Below are positions 30,189 to 39,494 of a stretch of 64,000 bases of DNA, piece after piece. Position numbers and translations under genes: made by a program. Under the pieces are notes generated by a model that worked only from the letters and a program-made list of their open reading frames with translations, did not search any database and was not told where the DNA came from. Source of the DNA: an uncultured Saccharospirillaceae bacterium (GTDB lineage Bacteria; Pseudomonadota; Gammaproteobacteria; Pseudomonadales; Oceanobacteraceae); contig CANMOZ010000001.1 in assembly GCA_947499545.1 (NCBI GenBank), positions 1 through 64,000 of the forward strand, given 5' to 3'. The stretch's first letter is position 1. Every line of letters begins with the position of its first letter.

Positions 30189-30705
30189 AACCCACATTAG
30201 AACCATTGAAGACCACCCAAAACCCGGAATTCAATTTAGGGACATTACCACTTTATTGAAAGACCCTGTCGGTTTTCGATTAACCATACAAGAGCTAGAA
30301 AAACATTACCGAGGCCTGGACATTGATAAAGTTGCAGGCATTGAATCCAGAGGGTTTATTATTGGCGCCCCTTTAGCCTTTGCTCTTGGAGTCGGTTTTA
30401 TTCCCATTCGTAAGCAAGGCAAGCTACCCGCAAAAACCAAGGGCCAAGACTACGATTTAGAATACGGTTCAGACCGAGTCGAAGTGCACATTGATGCCAT
30501 TGAGCCCAACGACAAAGTATTAGTGGTTGACGATTTGATTGCCACGGGTGGCACGGCTAAAGCCAGTATTGATGTGCTTGAAGCTCTTGGTGCACACATC
30601 GTTGAGTGTGCCTTTGTGATCGATCTTCCCGATTTGGGTGGTCATAAAAAATTAGAAGAGCATGGCTACAAAGTACATACACTATGTGCTTTTGAAGGAC
30701 ACTGA
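30178..30705 (+). CDS. apt: Adenine phosphoribosyltransferase
   Basis: Apt salvages adenine to AMP with PRPP. The PRPP motif [14 protein letters not shown] and the N-terminal [14 protein letters not shown] are diagnostic, and [14 protein letters not shown] is the family loop. The length of 175 residues is typical. ATG 30178 is inside the end of the deacetylase gene; a longer frame from 30154 is not supported by a ribosome binding site. Confidence 0.96.
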   Translation: MPIKTHIRTIEDHPKPGIQFRDITTLLKDPVGFRLTIQELEKHYRGLDIDKVAGIESRGFIIGAPLAFALGVGFIPIRKQGKLPAKTKGQDYDLEYGSDRVEVHIDAIEPNDKVLVVDDLIATGGTAKASIDVLEALGAHIVECAFVIDLPDLGGHKKLEEHGYKVHTLCAFEGH

Positions 30706-30799
30706 TCATTATATCCGCAAACATAAATACAAGAGGGCAGCTCAATGCCCCTTGTATTCCATAGCCTACCACTTTACAAACTGATCAAAAGGAATAAAA

Positions 30800-31603
30800 G
30801 TGAATCACTCCCGCTATTTGATTCATGGGGGCATCCAAGGCAGTGAGCGATTAGAACTGCTGAACGAAGTAATGGGCCCTACCACCCTCAAGTTACTGTC
30901 ACGCATCAACATTAAACCAGGATCCGCATGCTTAGATGTTGGGTGCGGTACAGGTGAAACATCAATCACATTAGCAAAAATTATTGGCCCTAACGGGTAT
31001 GTAAAAGGTATTGATTTTGACGACGTTAAACTGGAGATGGCCATTACCAAAGCAAGGCAATCCGGTTTGAATAATATCACCTTTGATTCTCACAATATAC
31101 TGACCTGGGATTCTCCAGCAACCTTTGATGTGATCTACCTAAGATTCATCTTGACGCACTTAGAAAACCCGGATGCTATCCTACAATCCTTAAAAAACAA
31201 GTTACGACCAAAAGGTACGATCATTATTGAAGATATTGATTTTAGGGGACACTTTTCCGAACCAAGCAACCGAGCAATGGATGCTTTTATTCATCTCTAC
31301 AGCAAGGCTGCATTGAACAGAGGAACGGACCCGAATATTGGTTCAAGGTTACCTACCCTACTGCATACAATGGATTTTCTAAACGTTGATTTCCAAGTCG
31401 TTCAACCAGTCAGCATGAGTGGAGGAATTAAGTCTTTAACCCAGCTGACCCTTGAAAACATTTCAGATTCTATCTTGCAAGACGGTTTAATGAATAAATC
31501 TGATTTAGAGCAGTTAATACAAGACTTTCACAAGTTCACGTCAGACCCCACTACCCTTATTGGCGGCCCTCGAATTTTTCAAGTTTGGGCACAATTGAAT
31601 TAA
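30800..31603 (+). CDS. SAM-dependent methyltransferase (class I)
   Basis: A 267-residue protein with the Rossmann methyltransferase motif I LDVGCGTGE (residues 45-53), an acidic residue ending strand 2 (GIDFDD) and motif IV FDVIYLRFILTHL. It begins with GTG 30800, preceded by AAAAGGAA. The substrate is not evident; UbiE-like proteins are similar, but ubiE neighbours are absent. It stands alone between apt and a convergent thioesterase gene. Confidence 0.85.
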   Translation: MNHSRYLIHGGIQGSERLELLNEVMGPTTLKLLSRINIKPGSACLDVGCGTGETSITLAKIIGPNGYVKGIDFDDVKLEMAITKARQSGLNNITFDSHNILTWDSPATFDVIYLRFILTHLENPDAILQSLKNKLRPKGTIIIEDIDFRGHFSEPSNRAMDAFIHLYSKAALNRGTDPNIGSRLPTLLHTMDFLNVDFQVVQPVSMSGGIKSLTQLTLENISDSILQDGLMNKSDLEQLIQDFHKFTSDPTTLIGGPRIFQVWAQLN

Positions 31604-31702
31604 TCTTTGCATTAATTGAGCCTACAACGATATTTAGACAACCCTTACATGAGTTGCTACGATTTTACTGGCTGATCATCTTGGAAAGGAACTGGTCAAT
31701 AT

Positions 31703-32197
31703 TCATTTAATGGCTATTTTTTCTTGCCTATGGATTTCCAATGCACGCAACACCTGCTCAGTAGGCACGGACCCTTTACGGCTAATAACCAGTGCTTTCG
31801 AATGCCCTTGAGCAACGACTTTGCCTTCTCGTTCAAACCAATGATCAGAATAAATAAACTTCTCATCCCAATGTTTTATTTTTGAATGGATAGTGACAAC
31901 ATCAAACAGGTTTACAGGCTTTATATAAGTCATACTGTGTTCTGCTATCACGGGCGACCATTTGTGTTTAAACATAACAGCTGCCAACCCAGAACGCACA
32001 AACATATCCACCCGATTTAAATCGCAGAGGGTTAAATAACGGCCATTATTCACATGAAAATTAATGTCGAGATCATTTGGGTAGATTCTAACGCGCACGT
32101 CATTGCATATATTTTCCAAGGGCAGTATCGGGCGCCTAAAGGCTTTTAGGATAATCCAAAGCATCCGCAGGTATAAATTCACAGTCAGCTTCCCTGT
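31703..32197 (-). CDS. Acyl-CoA thioesterase, 4HBT/THEM6-like hotdog fold
   Basis: A 164-residue hotdog-fold protein. The active-site region PNDLDINFHVNNGRYL (with the catalytic-type Asp and His/Asn) and IAEHSMTYIKPVNLFD match the 4-hydroxybenzoyl-CoA thioesterase-like group that includes THEM6. The start at 32197 gives the hydrophobic N-terminus usual in this group; the frame is open to an ATG at 32275, an alternative. It probably hydrolyses acyl-CoA; the substrate is unknown. Confidence 0.75.
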   Translation of the reverse strand, partial: TGKLTVNLYLRMLWIILKAFRRPILPLENICNDVRVRIYPNDLDINFHVNNGRYLTLCDLNRVDMFVRSGLAAVMFKHKWSPVIAEHSMTYIKPVNLFDVVTIHSKIKHWDEKFIYSDHWFEREGKVVAQGHSKALVISRKGSVPTEQVLRALEIHRQEKIAIK

Positions 32198-32387
32198 CAT
32201 CTGTCTCGAGCCTACGAGACTTTCGTGGTTTCGGTCATGTAAGCTTTCAAGCTTCCATAGTAATGCCCAATGCATCTATTAGACAAATAGGAATGAATCA
32301 ACTCATTGACGGTCTGCTGCGGTTAAATCGGAAAAGAAGAGGAGCCTGAATGAAAGGACATCATTTAAGAGAGGCTAAACGTTCTAC

Positions 32388-32438
32388 GCGGGGCAATGCC
32401 CCGGATACCACCGCTGGTTGGTCAAAGCGGTACGGGGC
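32388..32438. other. Structured element with two competing hairpins
   Basis: On the plus strand CGGGGC (32388-32393) can pair with GCCCCG (32397-32402). The same right arm, extended as TGCCCCG, can instead pair with CGGGGCA (32432-32438), enclosing a second stem ACCGCT/AGCGGT (32409-32414 and 32425-32430). The folds exclude each other. It lies 18 bases past the stop of the small minus-strand gene at 32456, so it may be a terminator or a small RNA structure. There is no T tract. Confidence 0.45.
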
Positions 32439-32455
32439 AAGTTAAGACTGACTGA

Positions 32456-32764
32456 TCAGTGGAGTGCTTCACCTTCTTGAGGCTCGTTAGGCCAAGTGTG
32501 AAAAAGGTAAGCTTCGCCTTCTTGCTCGGCTTCTTGAAACATCTCCGTATCGTTCTCGCCCATCTCTTCGGGATCACCCAACTCACAGGTCTGCAAAGAC
32601 AGAACCAGCCAGGATTGATCCACTAGGCTTTTATTCGATATCGCGTAAGCTTCCTGGGGTGAAGCAGCTTTAACCCAGCAATTAACGTAAGCGCCACCAA
32701 CCTCTGCGAACAGCTCATTTGCGACGTGAGGAGACACTTCATACTGAAGAAAATAAATTCGCAT
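32456..32764 (-). CDS. Hypothetical acidic protein, 102 residues
   Basis: A small soluble protein I cannot assign. The N-terminal half looks folded (alternating hydrophobic residues, including YVNCWVKAASPQEAYAISN), while the C-terminal third is very acidic. There is no signal peptide. GAGAAG precedes the ATG. Codon use and the regular N-terminal pattern favour a real gene. No operon partner. Confidence 0.6.
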   Translation of the reverse strand: MRIYFLQYEVSPHVANELFAEVGGAYVNCWVKAASPQEAYAISNKSLVDQSWLVLSLQTCELGDPEEMGENDTEMFQEAEQEGEAYLFHTWPNEPQEGEALH

Positions 32765-33100
32765 GGATATTCTTCTCGACCGACCATTACTCCAAGGCTG
32801 CGCAGTTTAACCAAAGTTGGGCCCGCCTCGCCAGTGTTACATCCTGTATATAAAGAATTTATCTAGTGGCTCAATTACAAAGAGCAAAACTTGAACGCGT
32901 TCCGAAACATTTCCACTGACTTATGAGCTGCGAGATTACAAAGTACTTACACTTAGCGCCCCGACAGAGACGGTTAGCGTCCCATATTCGGCTATCAGCC
33001 TGAACGCTTTCTTTCCTCAAGATCTGTTCAAGCACATAGCCCTAAGGTACCCTATCGGCCCTTCGAGTCTATCCCCCACCGTTGTGAATTAGGACGTAAA
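32765..33100. promoter_or_regulatory. 336-base divergent intergenic region
   Basis: This separates the small minus-strand gene from mnmC and must hold both promoters. I see no gene, tRNA or strong repeat. AGGA at 33090-33093 is the likely ribosome binding site of mnmC. Confidence 0.4.
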
Positions 33101-35113
33101 ATGCCCAACCGCCCTCAACCCGCCCAACTGAATTGGGATGATCAAGGCCGCCCTGTCTCAGACAGCTTTGGGGACGTGTATTTTTCAAAGGCCTCTGGGT
33201 TAGAAGAAAGCCGCTATGTTTTTTTGACCCACAATCAATTGCCCAGCCGCTGGACCAAGATCAACTCGGAAAAACAAAGAAAAGTGGGGGCTTGCCCTTT
33301 TCGCATCTTAGAAACTGGGTTTGGAACGGGTTTAAACTTCCTCTGCACCTGGCAGCGTTTTTTGCTAACCGCTGAGGAAAACGCTCAACTGGAATACCTT
33401 TCCATTGAGAAATACCCACTCACCCCAGACCAACTCCGGCAAGCACTTGCACTTTGGCCTGAGCTTTCAGATGAATCCACCGAGTTATTAGCGCATTACC
33501 CAGAGTGTGGTTTTGGATTTCACCGATTTTCATTTGCATCGGGTCGTATCAAATTAACATTGATCATTGAAGATGTTGCGACCGCTTTGCCACTGATTCA
33601 GGGTCAGATAGATGCTTGGTATTTAGATGGTTTCGCGCCTTCCAAAAACCCTGACATGTGGTCAGCTTCTCTTTTTTCGGCGATGAGTCGACTCAGCGGA
33701 CCTGATACAACCTTTGCAACCTTTACAGCAGCCGGACTCGTCAAACGTGGGTTAAAAGGGGCTGGCTTCGAAGTAGAAAAGCATCCGGGGTTTGGAAAAA
33801 AAAGAGACATGTTGGCAGGCACCTATCGTCAAACAGAAGGCCCTAAAAATCAAGCACAACCAAAACCCTGGCTCTCCCCTCCTGTCACTCGAAAGGTTAG
33901 GCCTCCCAAAACCGCCATTGTTGTCGGTGCTGGGATTGCAGGGTGCAGCACTGCCCGATCTTTGGCTGAAAAGGGCGTAAAGGTCACCCTACTAGAAAGT
34001 CAGATGTCCATCGCAACGGGAGCATCTGGAAATCCTCAGGGTATTTTTTATGTCAAACTGGGGTTAAATACACCTGAATACAACGCATTCTATTGGTCAG
34101 GCCTGATTCTGAGTTTACAACGCTGTCAAGAGTGGTTAACTCAAAAAGATTTTGATCGCTGTGGCGTTCTGCAACTCGCCATGACAAGTGATGATTGGGA
34201 ACGGCAGCAGCGTTTAGTCAGTCAGTTAGGGTTCCCTGAGTCGAATATGAATACGCTTGATTCCATTGCCGTTGCATCTCTCACCGGAATAAAAAATGAT
34301 GCATTAGGTTGTCTTTATTTTCCTCAAAGCGGCTGGGTGCACCCACCTGCTTTGTGTCAGGCAGCCATTCAGCATCCGAACATTACGCTGGTCACTCAAG
34401 CCACTGTTTCAGAGCTTAAACAAAAAAATGGGGGGTGGCTCATAAAGGGAACCCTCAACAACGAGCAGGCATACTGGTCTGCTGATGCGGTTGTTGTTGC
34501 ATCAGCGCATAAGGCATCAACACTCACACAACTAGAACATTTGCCATTAAAACCCATTCCTGGGCAAATCACACAGTGGGAAGCAGCCAGCGCAGCACCC
34601 GACATTCACCAAGTATTATGTGGGCAAGGATATATAGCACCCAAACGTCAGGGGCGTTTTTGCACAGGTGCCAGTTATCGGTTGAAATACCAAGAAGACG
34701 ATCATCTAGAAATAAAAGCATCCGAACATCAAGGAAATCTGAATCAGCTCGCGGCATTAATTCCAGGTTCTTCTCTTCCTGATGTTGAAGCATGTACAGG
34801 GAGGGTCAGCATACGTGCGGCCACTCCCGATTACGCACCGATGGTTGGGCCAGTACTCAGTCCAAGTACGTTTAGCGAGCAGTACCCCTTGCTACAAAAA
34901 AACGCTAAACACCCTTACACTCAACCAGCCAGCTACTACCCCAACCTTGCTGTCAGCATTGGGCATGGTTCACGCGGGCTAAGCTCCGCTTTATTGTCTG
35001 GTGAGATTATCGCTGCCATGCTAATGGGAGACCCGCTTCCTGTTAGCTTACCCGTAGCACAACTGATCAGCCCCAATCGATTTTTGCTAAGAGCACTGAA
35101 GCAAAGAACGTAG
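33101..35113 (+). CDS. mnmC: Bifunctional tRNA mnm5s2U biosynthesis protein MnmC
   Basis: MnmC finishes the wobble base mnm5s2U34. The C-terminal FAD domain removes the carboxymethyl group of cmnm5s2U, and the N-terminal domain methylates the product with SAM. The N-terminal domain (1-245) shows LETGFGTGLNFLCTW and WYLDGFAPSKNPDMW. The FAD domain begins at AIVVGAGIAGCSTARSLAEKG (about 270) and ends with GRVSIRAATPDYAPMVG and IGHGSRGLSSA. The length of 670 residues matches E. coli (668). It is a single gene. Confidence 0.97.
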   Translation: MPNRPQPAQLNWDDQGRPVSDSFGDVYFSKASGLEESRYVFLTHNQLPSRWTKINSEKQRKVGACPFRILETGFGTGLNFLCTWQRFLLTAEENAQLEYLSIEKYPLTPDQLRQALALWPELSDESTELLAHYPECGFGFHRFSFASGRIKLTLIIEDVATALPLIQGQIDAWYLDGFAPSKNPDMWSASLFSAMSRLSGPDTTFATFTAAGLVKRGLKGAGFEVEKHPGFGKKRDMLAGTYRQTEGPKNQAQPKPWLSPPVTRKVRPPKTAIVVGAGIAGCSTARSLAEKGVKVTLLESQMSIATGASGNPQGIFYVKLGLNTPEYNAFYWSGLILSLQRCQEWLTQKDFDRCGVLQLAMTSDDWERQQRLVSQLGFPESNMNTLDSIAVASLTGIKNDALGCLYFPQSGWVHPPALCQAAIQHPNITLVTQATVSELKQKNGGWLIKGTLNNEQAYWSADAVVVASAHKASTLTQLEHLPLKPIPGQITQWEAASAAPDIHQVLCGQGYIAPKRQGRFCTGASYRLKYQEDDHLEIKASEHQGNLNQLAALIPGSSLPDVEACTGRVSIRAATPDYAPMVGPVLSPSTFSEQYPLLQKNAKHPYTQPASYYPNLAVSIGHGSRGLSSALLSGEIIAAMLMGDPLPVSLPVAQLISPNRFLLRALKQRT

Positions 35114-35152
35114 ACTCCACCCCTCGTTACCTTAGTATGCTGTGATAACGCC

Positions 35153-36214
35153 TTAACCTCTCAGCGTATTGGAAAAGGCTGCATACACACGATTAAGCGC
35201 ACTGTCCGATAACGGAGGCGTTACTGCAACAGAAGAGGGTTTGATTGCAAATTTTGCTTTTACTTTAATCGTTTTATTATCAGTTGAGAGGCTATCCCCC
35301 CCCAATTCAACTCCGAAGGATTTATATTTTGCAGCTGCTGACATCAGGGTTTTTGAGGTTGAACGTAATTCAAAACAATCCGTGATTTCGCGAACACCTT
35401 TATTCTTAGCCGCTAGATAAATCGTTTTTAGATCCGAGTCATTCTCCAATCTCGATAAAAGATCATCAGATACGACTTGATCTGCATTGGAAACGTCTGA
35501 TTTATAGGAAGACACCACCATTGATGAATGCTGTTGTGACGATTGATTTTCGACCCCTAAATTTACACCTTCAACTGGAATATTGACTTCACCATTACCT
35601 GAATACCCACTTGAGCTTCCTTCAGACACCTCTATGGAATATTCTGTTGCACCCATACTGATAAGCAACTGCTTAAAGGCATTTACTCTATCGTTACATA
35701 TAATTTTCTCACTGCTTCCTAATGGGAGGTACTCGCGATCATTGTATGGATTCCTTACATACAACCCCAACCTAGAAGGCAGTTCCGTATGACTCCTAAT
35801 GTTGATCCCATGGGCTTGAGCCTCTGATTTAGAGATGACAGGTGTATTGACTGTTCCCATACCCGTACAGGCTGCAAATTTTAGCTTTTTAACCGTTTCT
35901 TTATCACGAGTGAATTGTTTAATAAAAGGCCAATCTAACATGACACAAAGCAGCCCTCTTCCCTTTCTGAACGTGTTTTTAAAATTGGTTTTAAGTGCAC
36001 GTGTAATGGCTGGGGACAGCTGCTCTTTTTCCCCAAGCAGAATCGTACCGGGAGGGTTATCGGCCCAGCGCGGGCGCTGTAACATCGATGCTTCTTTCAC
36101 TGCATCGGTTGCGATTTGAACTTTCCGAGAGCCTAATCGGCCACTTGTAATCTCAATTGGTGCTGCACTTGCCGCAACGGCTGCCGAACAAACGGTATTA
36201 GCAGAAATTGGCAT
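35153..36214 (-). CDS. Hypothetical protein, possible effector-like
   Basis: A 353-residue protein I do not recognise. It has an Ala-rich N-terminus without a proper signal peptide, a Ser/Gly/Asn-rich central linker (about residues 193-240), and a C-terminal domain (about 245-353) with helical and beta content. Three cysteines are scattered. GAAG precedes the ATG. It opens an accessory stretch of exported or unknown genes. No enzyme motif is visible; effector-like is only a guess from composition. Confidence 0.5.
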   Translation of the reverse strand: MPISANTVCSAAVAASAAPIEITSGRLGSRKVQIATDAVKEASMLQRPRWADNPPGTILLGEKEQLSPAITRALKTNFKNTFRKGRGLLCVMLDWPFIKQFTRDKETVKKLKFAACTGMGTVNTPVISKSEAQAHGINIRSHTELPSRLGLYVRNPYNDREYLPLGSSEKIICNDRVNAFKQLLISMGATEYSIEVSEGSSSGYSGNGEVNIPVEGVNLGVENQSSQQHSSMVVSSYKSDVSNADQVVSDDLLSRLENDSDLKTIYLAAKNKGVREITDCFELRSTSKTLMSAAAKYKSFGVELGGDSLSTDNKTIKVKAKFAIKPSSVAVTPPLSDSALNRVYAAFSNTLRG

Positions 36215-36455
36215 CTTTAGCTTCTTCCCAATGTTATAATATTTATGTACATGTAATGCTTTTTCTAATTATTCAATCACCACAAAAAACCTGACATCAC
36301 TCCAAACAGTCCTTTTCAAAAGATTTTTTATAGCATCATTTATTAATAGAGTTTCGTATAGCATCTCATTAAAAGAGGGCTGTCTATAGGCAAATCATGT
36401 CTGTATTATAAAAAAGGGAGCCAGTTAGTCCCTTTTTTACGCCAAACATTCCACA

Positions 36456-36746
36456 TTAACCAACCGACGTAACAACTGTAAACCCAGGCCTAAACCAGTC
36501 TCGCCCCGTTACAAGATCTGCAAGTCGATAGGGCGTTAATTGAGATTCTTTCCGCATATCAGGAAAAGATTCAATCATTACAAGGAAAGGATAAGCTGCA
36601 TTAGGGCGACAGATCGAACGACCGTGCACAATTAATTTACAAGGGTCGAGCTTGACTAGTTCCTGCGCAACAAATGCATCTGCATCAATCTCAGGTATAT
36701 TGGATGATTCTAAAGCAATAAAAACATACAGCGCGGCTTTCAACAT
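36456..36746 (-). CDS. Hypothetical small protein, possibly exported
   Basis: A 96-residue protein with a mildly hydrophobic N-terminus (MLKAALYVFIALESS) that may be a signal peptide, and two cysteines (DPCKL, SICRP). GAGAAG lies upstream of the ATG. No family recognised. It stands alone, divergent from the thiaminase gene. Confidence 0.45.
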   Translation of the reverse strand: MLKAALYVFIALESSNIPEIDADAFVAQELVKLDPCKLIVHGRSICRPNAAYPFLVMIESFPDMRKESQLTPYRLADLVTGRDWFRPGFTVVTSVG

Positions 36747-36998
36747 AAAACTTCTCGCAAAAATATAGGCGTTTCATTTAACATTCGAATGTCATTATCA
36801 TTATAAATACACATAAAGGGCAACATTTAACTGACTAAACCCTAATGTTTTAGTTCAGGTTTCAATGGGCTTATTTTCTGATTGGCTTGAAACAGCTATT
36901 CCCTTGATTTAAAAACTGTCCCAGATAGTCAATATGACTTTGTTATAGTGCTGACAATAGCAAAACCCTTTGATTAAATAAAATAGGGTGTCGATACG

Positions 36999-38390
36999 AT
37001 GAAAAATAGACCCCGTTGTTACCATAGGCTGCAACAACTCTTAATACTGATTTTTCTGACTAGCTTCACTCATCTCAATGTTACGTCTAAACCTTCCCAT
37101 CCAAAGAACCTAGTCGTTGGTCTTTATCCCTATGTTCCTAGAATCGAACAATTTGAGACAGCGATAGCAGATGCTTGGAACGCTCTACACCCCAACATTC
37201 ATTTGCAGTTTTTAACGGAAGACACTTGGGATGGCGGCTACGACTTAACCCCACCCTCCCAGGCAGATGTATTTGTGTTTGATGCTTTATACCTTAACTA
37301 CTTCAGACAATTAGGCACCTTAGAGATCATCAAACCTGAAGAGATTAACAATCTGGATGATATTTTACCCTACGCTCGAAAAGGCGTTAAAACCAAGGAA
37401 GGTTATCTTGGAATTCCTTTATTAGGTTGCGCCAATATGATGTTCTACTACAAAAAAGATACTGAAATTGATCAGGCTGATCGCATTGAAGATTTAAATA
37501 CTGCCCTAGGACAATGCACTTACACCAGCAAAGTGCCACCCGACAGACGTGGCTTAATGATTGATATGGCTGGGGGTACCACCAATGCTACCCTGTATCT
37601 TAGCATTCAGTCCGATATAACCGGACAATGGCCTGTCATATTCCCCCAAAGTGAAAAGGATCTTGATCCAAAAACGATTGCCATTCAAAGAAAAATGTTG
37701 GCTATGGCAAGTTATCAAAATGGAACCGAAGACTTCTCATCTGATTACGGGCGTGCTGAGTGGTTTAGTCGCGGATATGGTCGGGTAACCGTTGGTTATA
37801 CTGAAGCGATGTCTCATATGTCCCAAGCGACGCGTGAGTCTACGCATTTTAGGCTATTCCCATTGTCGAATAGTGAGCAAAATATTGATTTATTCTTTTC
37901 AGATATTGCCGCTGTGAACACAACTACGGTCCTTCGAGGAACACGTGCGCTAGCCATTGAACTCGCGAATCTTATCACTTCAACCAATACCGTTGTTGCC
38001 AGCATTGGAGCAGATGACACACATCCGTACCCACAATATTTAATGCCTACGAGAGTGAATGTTTTTGATGCATTGTCTGATGAATTCCCCAAGTACAAAG
38101 ATATGCGGAACATAGTCTCTTTGGCTAATCCAGTGCTGTTCAGTTTGGACACTAATGCACGAGACTGGATAGATAAGATGAAAAGTGTCATTAAAGATAC
38201 GGCTAGAGAAAATTATCTCTGCGGTTGCGATTACATCGCAAACAGCTCTATACAAAGCAATAAAGATGCAAAAGCTATCTGCGATTCAACCTGTTCAGAT
38301 CATGGAGGCTGGAGTGGAGCTTGGACCAATCAATCCCTTGCCACGCCATCAAAATCTGTCTGTGGGTGCATGGAATGTTCAACACCATAA
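36999..38390 (+). CDS. Exported thiaminase I (thiamine pyridinylase) with Cys-rich C-terminal domain
   Basis: The catalytic part (about 36-400) matches what I recall of Paenibacillus thiaminolyticus thiaminase I: VGLYPYVP, a Cys in LLGCANMMFYYKK (C144, nucleophile), MAGGTTNATLY, WFSRGYGRVTVGYTEAM (E269, catalytic base) and PQYLMPTR. C144 and E269 are 125 residues apart, close to C113/E241 in that enzyme. Thiaminase I splits thiamine, swapping the thiazole for another base. An N-terminal signal (about 10-30) predicts export. The last 60 residues add seven cysteines and resemble an MVL-type mannan-binding module (GGWSGAWTNQ ... SVCGC). Regulation is not visible; I saw no TPP riboswitch. Confidence 0.85.
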   Translation: MKNRPRCYHRLQQLLILIFLTSFTHLNVTSKPSHPKNLVVGLYPYVPRIEQFETAIADAWNALHPNIHLQFLTEDTWDGGYDLTPPSQADVFVFDALYLNYFRQLGTLEIIKPEEINNLDDILPYARKGVKTKEGYLGIPLLGCANMMFYYKKDTEIDQADRIEDLNTALGQCTYTSKVPPDRRGLMIDMAGGTTNATLYLSIQSDITGQWPVIFPQSEKDLDPKTIAIQRKMLAMASYQNGTEDFSSDYGRAEWFSRGYGRVTVGYTEAMSHMSQATRESTHFRLFPLSNSEQNIDLFFSDIAAVNTTTVLRGTRALAIELANLITSTNTVVASIGADDTHPYPQYLMPTRVNVFDALSDEFPKYKDMRNIVSLANPVLFSLDTNARDWIDKMKSVIKDTARENYLCGCDYIANSSIQSNKDAKAICDSTCSDHGGWSGAWTNQSLATPSKSVCGCMECSTP

Positions 38391-38444
38391 GCAACATTTA
38401 ATCAAACCTAAACTCATCTTTAGGTTAAAGATTGATGTGATTCC

Positions 38445-38834
38445 TCAAGGGTTATTAAAGGATTTTTTGAACTCTTCTGTTAATTGATGCCCCTTGATGG
38501 CAGGTACAGCTAAAGCACTTAAACAGAGTTTGCCAAACATAATCAGGGTTGCTGTCGCCAATGCATCCAAAAACCATCCTATTGGGGCACCCATCCACCC
38601 CAGGTATTGAGGCATTGTAGATAATTCAGGAATGGTCATAATGCCTGTTACTGCATGCAATACAAGCGCGATCCAAAACCCAAAACAAAATGGACAATGC
38701 CAAGCTTCGTATAAATATCCCAGCGGCTTTGGAAGACGCTCAATCAACCAGTTAAACCAACTCCCCCATTCTGGAAGCTTTTCCCAAACCAGGATGTATA
38801 CTGACAACCCCATAATCGTTAATGTAAAATGCAT
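38445..38834 (-). CDS. DUF1360-like membrane protein
   Basis: A 129-residue protein with about three membrane segments. The motif WHCPFCFGFWIAL, a CxxCxG-type cysteine pair at the start of a membrane helix, is typical of DUF1360 proteins; function unknown. ATG 38834 is chosen over GTG 38840 because AAGG lies 8 bases before it. It reads towards the thiaminase gene's end (convergent). Confidence 0.65.
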   Translation of the reverse strand: MHFTLTIMGLSVYILVWEKLPEWGSWFNWLIERLPKPLGYLYEAWHCPFCFGFWIALVLHAVTGIMTIPELSTMPQYLGWMGAPIGWFLDALATATLIMFGKLCLSALAVPAIKGHQLTEEFKKSFNNP

Positions 38835-38857
38835 TCCCACGACCTTATCAACATATG

Positions 38858-39403
38858 CTAAACAATAATTCTAAAAAATATCGTATCGTCTATTTCAGTA
38901 CTGTCTTGTTGCTGAACAAAACCATTTTTCTTTAATAGAGCGATAGAAGCCAAATTCCCTCGATTGACACCTCCAATCACAGCCTTAACGTTTTCTAATT
39001 GCTTACAAAGCTGGATCAACCCTTGAATAAGCTCGCTAGCATACCCTTGCCCCCAAACGGACTCTGAAAATAAAAAGCCTAAATGTAAAACTAAGCTTTC
39101 TTGAGCATGGTTTTCAGAAAACTCTCCTAGAATGAGTAGGCCAATGATCTCCTCATCTGTTTTCCGATGAATTGTAAGAAGCAAGCCTTCATTGAGTCGA
39201 TCATCTAGCCAATCGTCAACATCCTTTTGAGACGCCAGATTATGCCAGTGATCAGGTAAAAAACGTGTCACAGAATTCGTCAATATGTTTGGCAATATAA
39301 GGGTTAACTCATTTACTTCTTTAGACGTATTTTTTGAAAAATCATAGGTCTTAATTTCGAGTCTCGTTGTTTCAAACGAATAATTGTATTTAGCTTCATA
39401 CAT
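38858..39403 (-). CDS. GNAT family N-acetyltransferase
   Basis: A 181-residue GNAT protein of the RimJ/RimL-like type: TTRLEIKT at the N-terminus, the acetyl-CoA-binding segment VWGQGYASELIQGLI (about 115-130), then NRGNLASIALLKKNGFV. It transfers an acetyl group, probably to an amino group; substrate unknown. Same strand as the DUF1360 gene, 23 bases upstream, so possibly co-transcribed. Confidence 0.85.
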   Translation of the reverse strand: MYEAKYNYSFETTRLEIKTYDFSKNTSKEVNELTLILPNILTNSVTRFLPDHWHNLASQKDVDDWLDDRLNEGLLLTIHRKTDEEIIGLLILGEFSENHAQESLVLHLGFLFSESVWGQGYASELIQGLIQLCKQLENVKAVIGGVNRGNLASIALLKKNGFVQQQDSTEIDDTIFFRIIV

Positions 39404-39494
39404 GAGTGAAACACCTTAGTTTGCAACGCGTTAAGCTGTCTGTGTATCGTTTTAAAGTGCGAAGCCAACGATTTGACTTCGCAGCAAATAACGA

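Noticed and set aside
32380-32440. Cloverleaf-like structure considered as a tRNA
   Set aside because: No T-loop consensus, no proper acceptor stem and no anticodon arm of the right size.
36747-36998. TPP riboswitch upstream of the thiaminase gene
   Set aside because: The conserved CUGAGA and related TPP aptamer elements are not visible in the 252-base upstream region.
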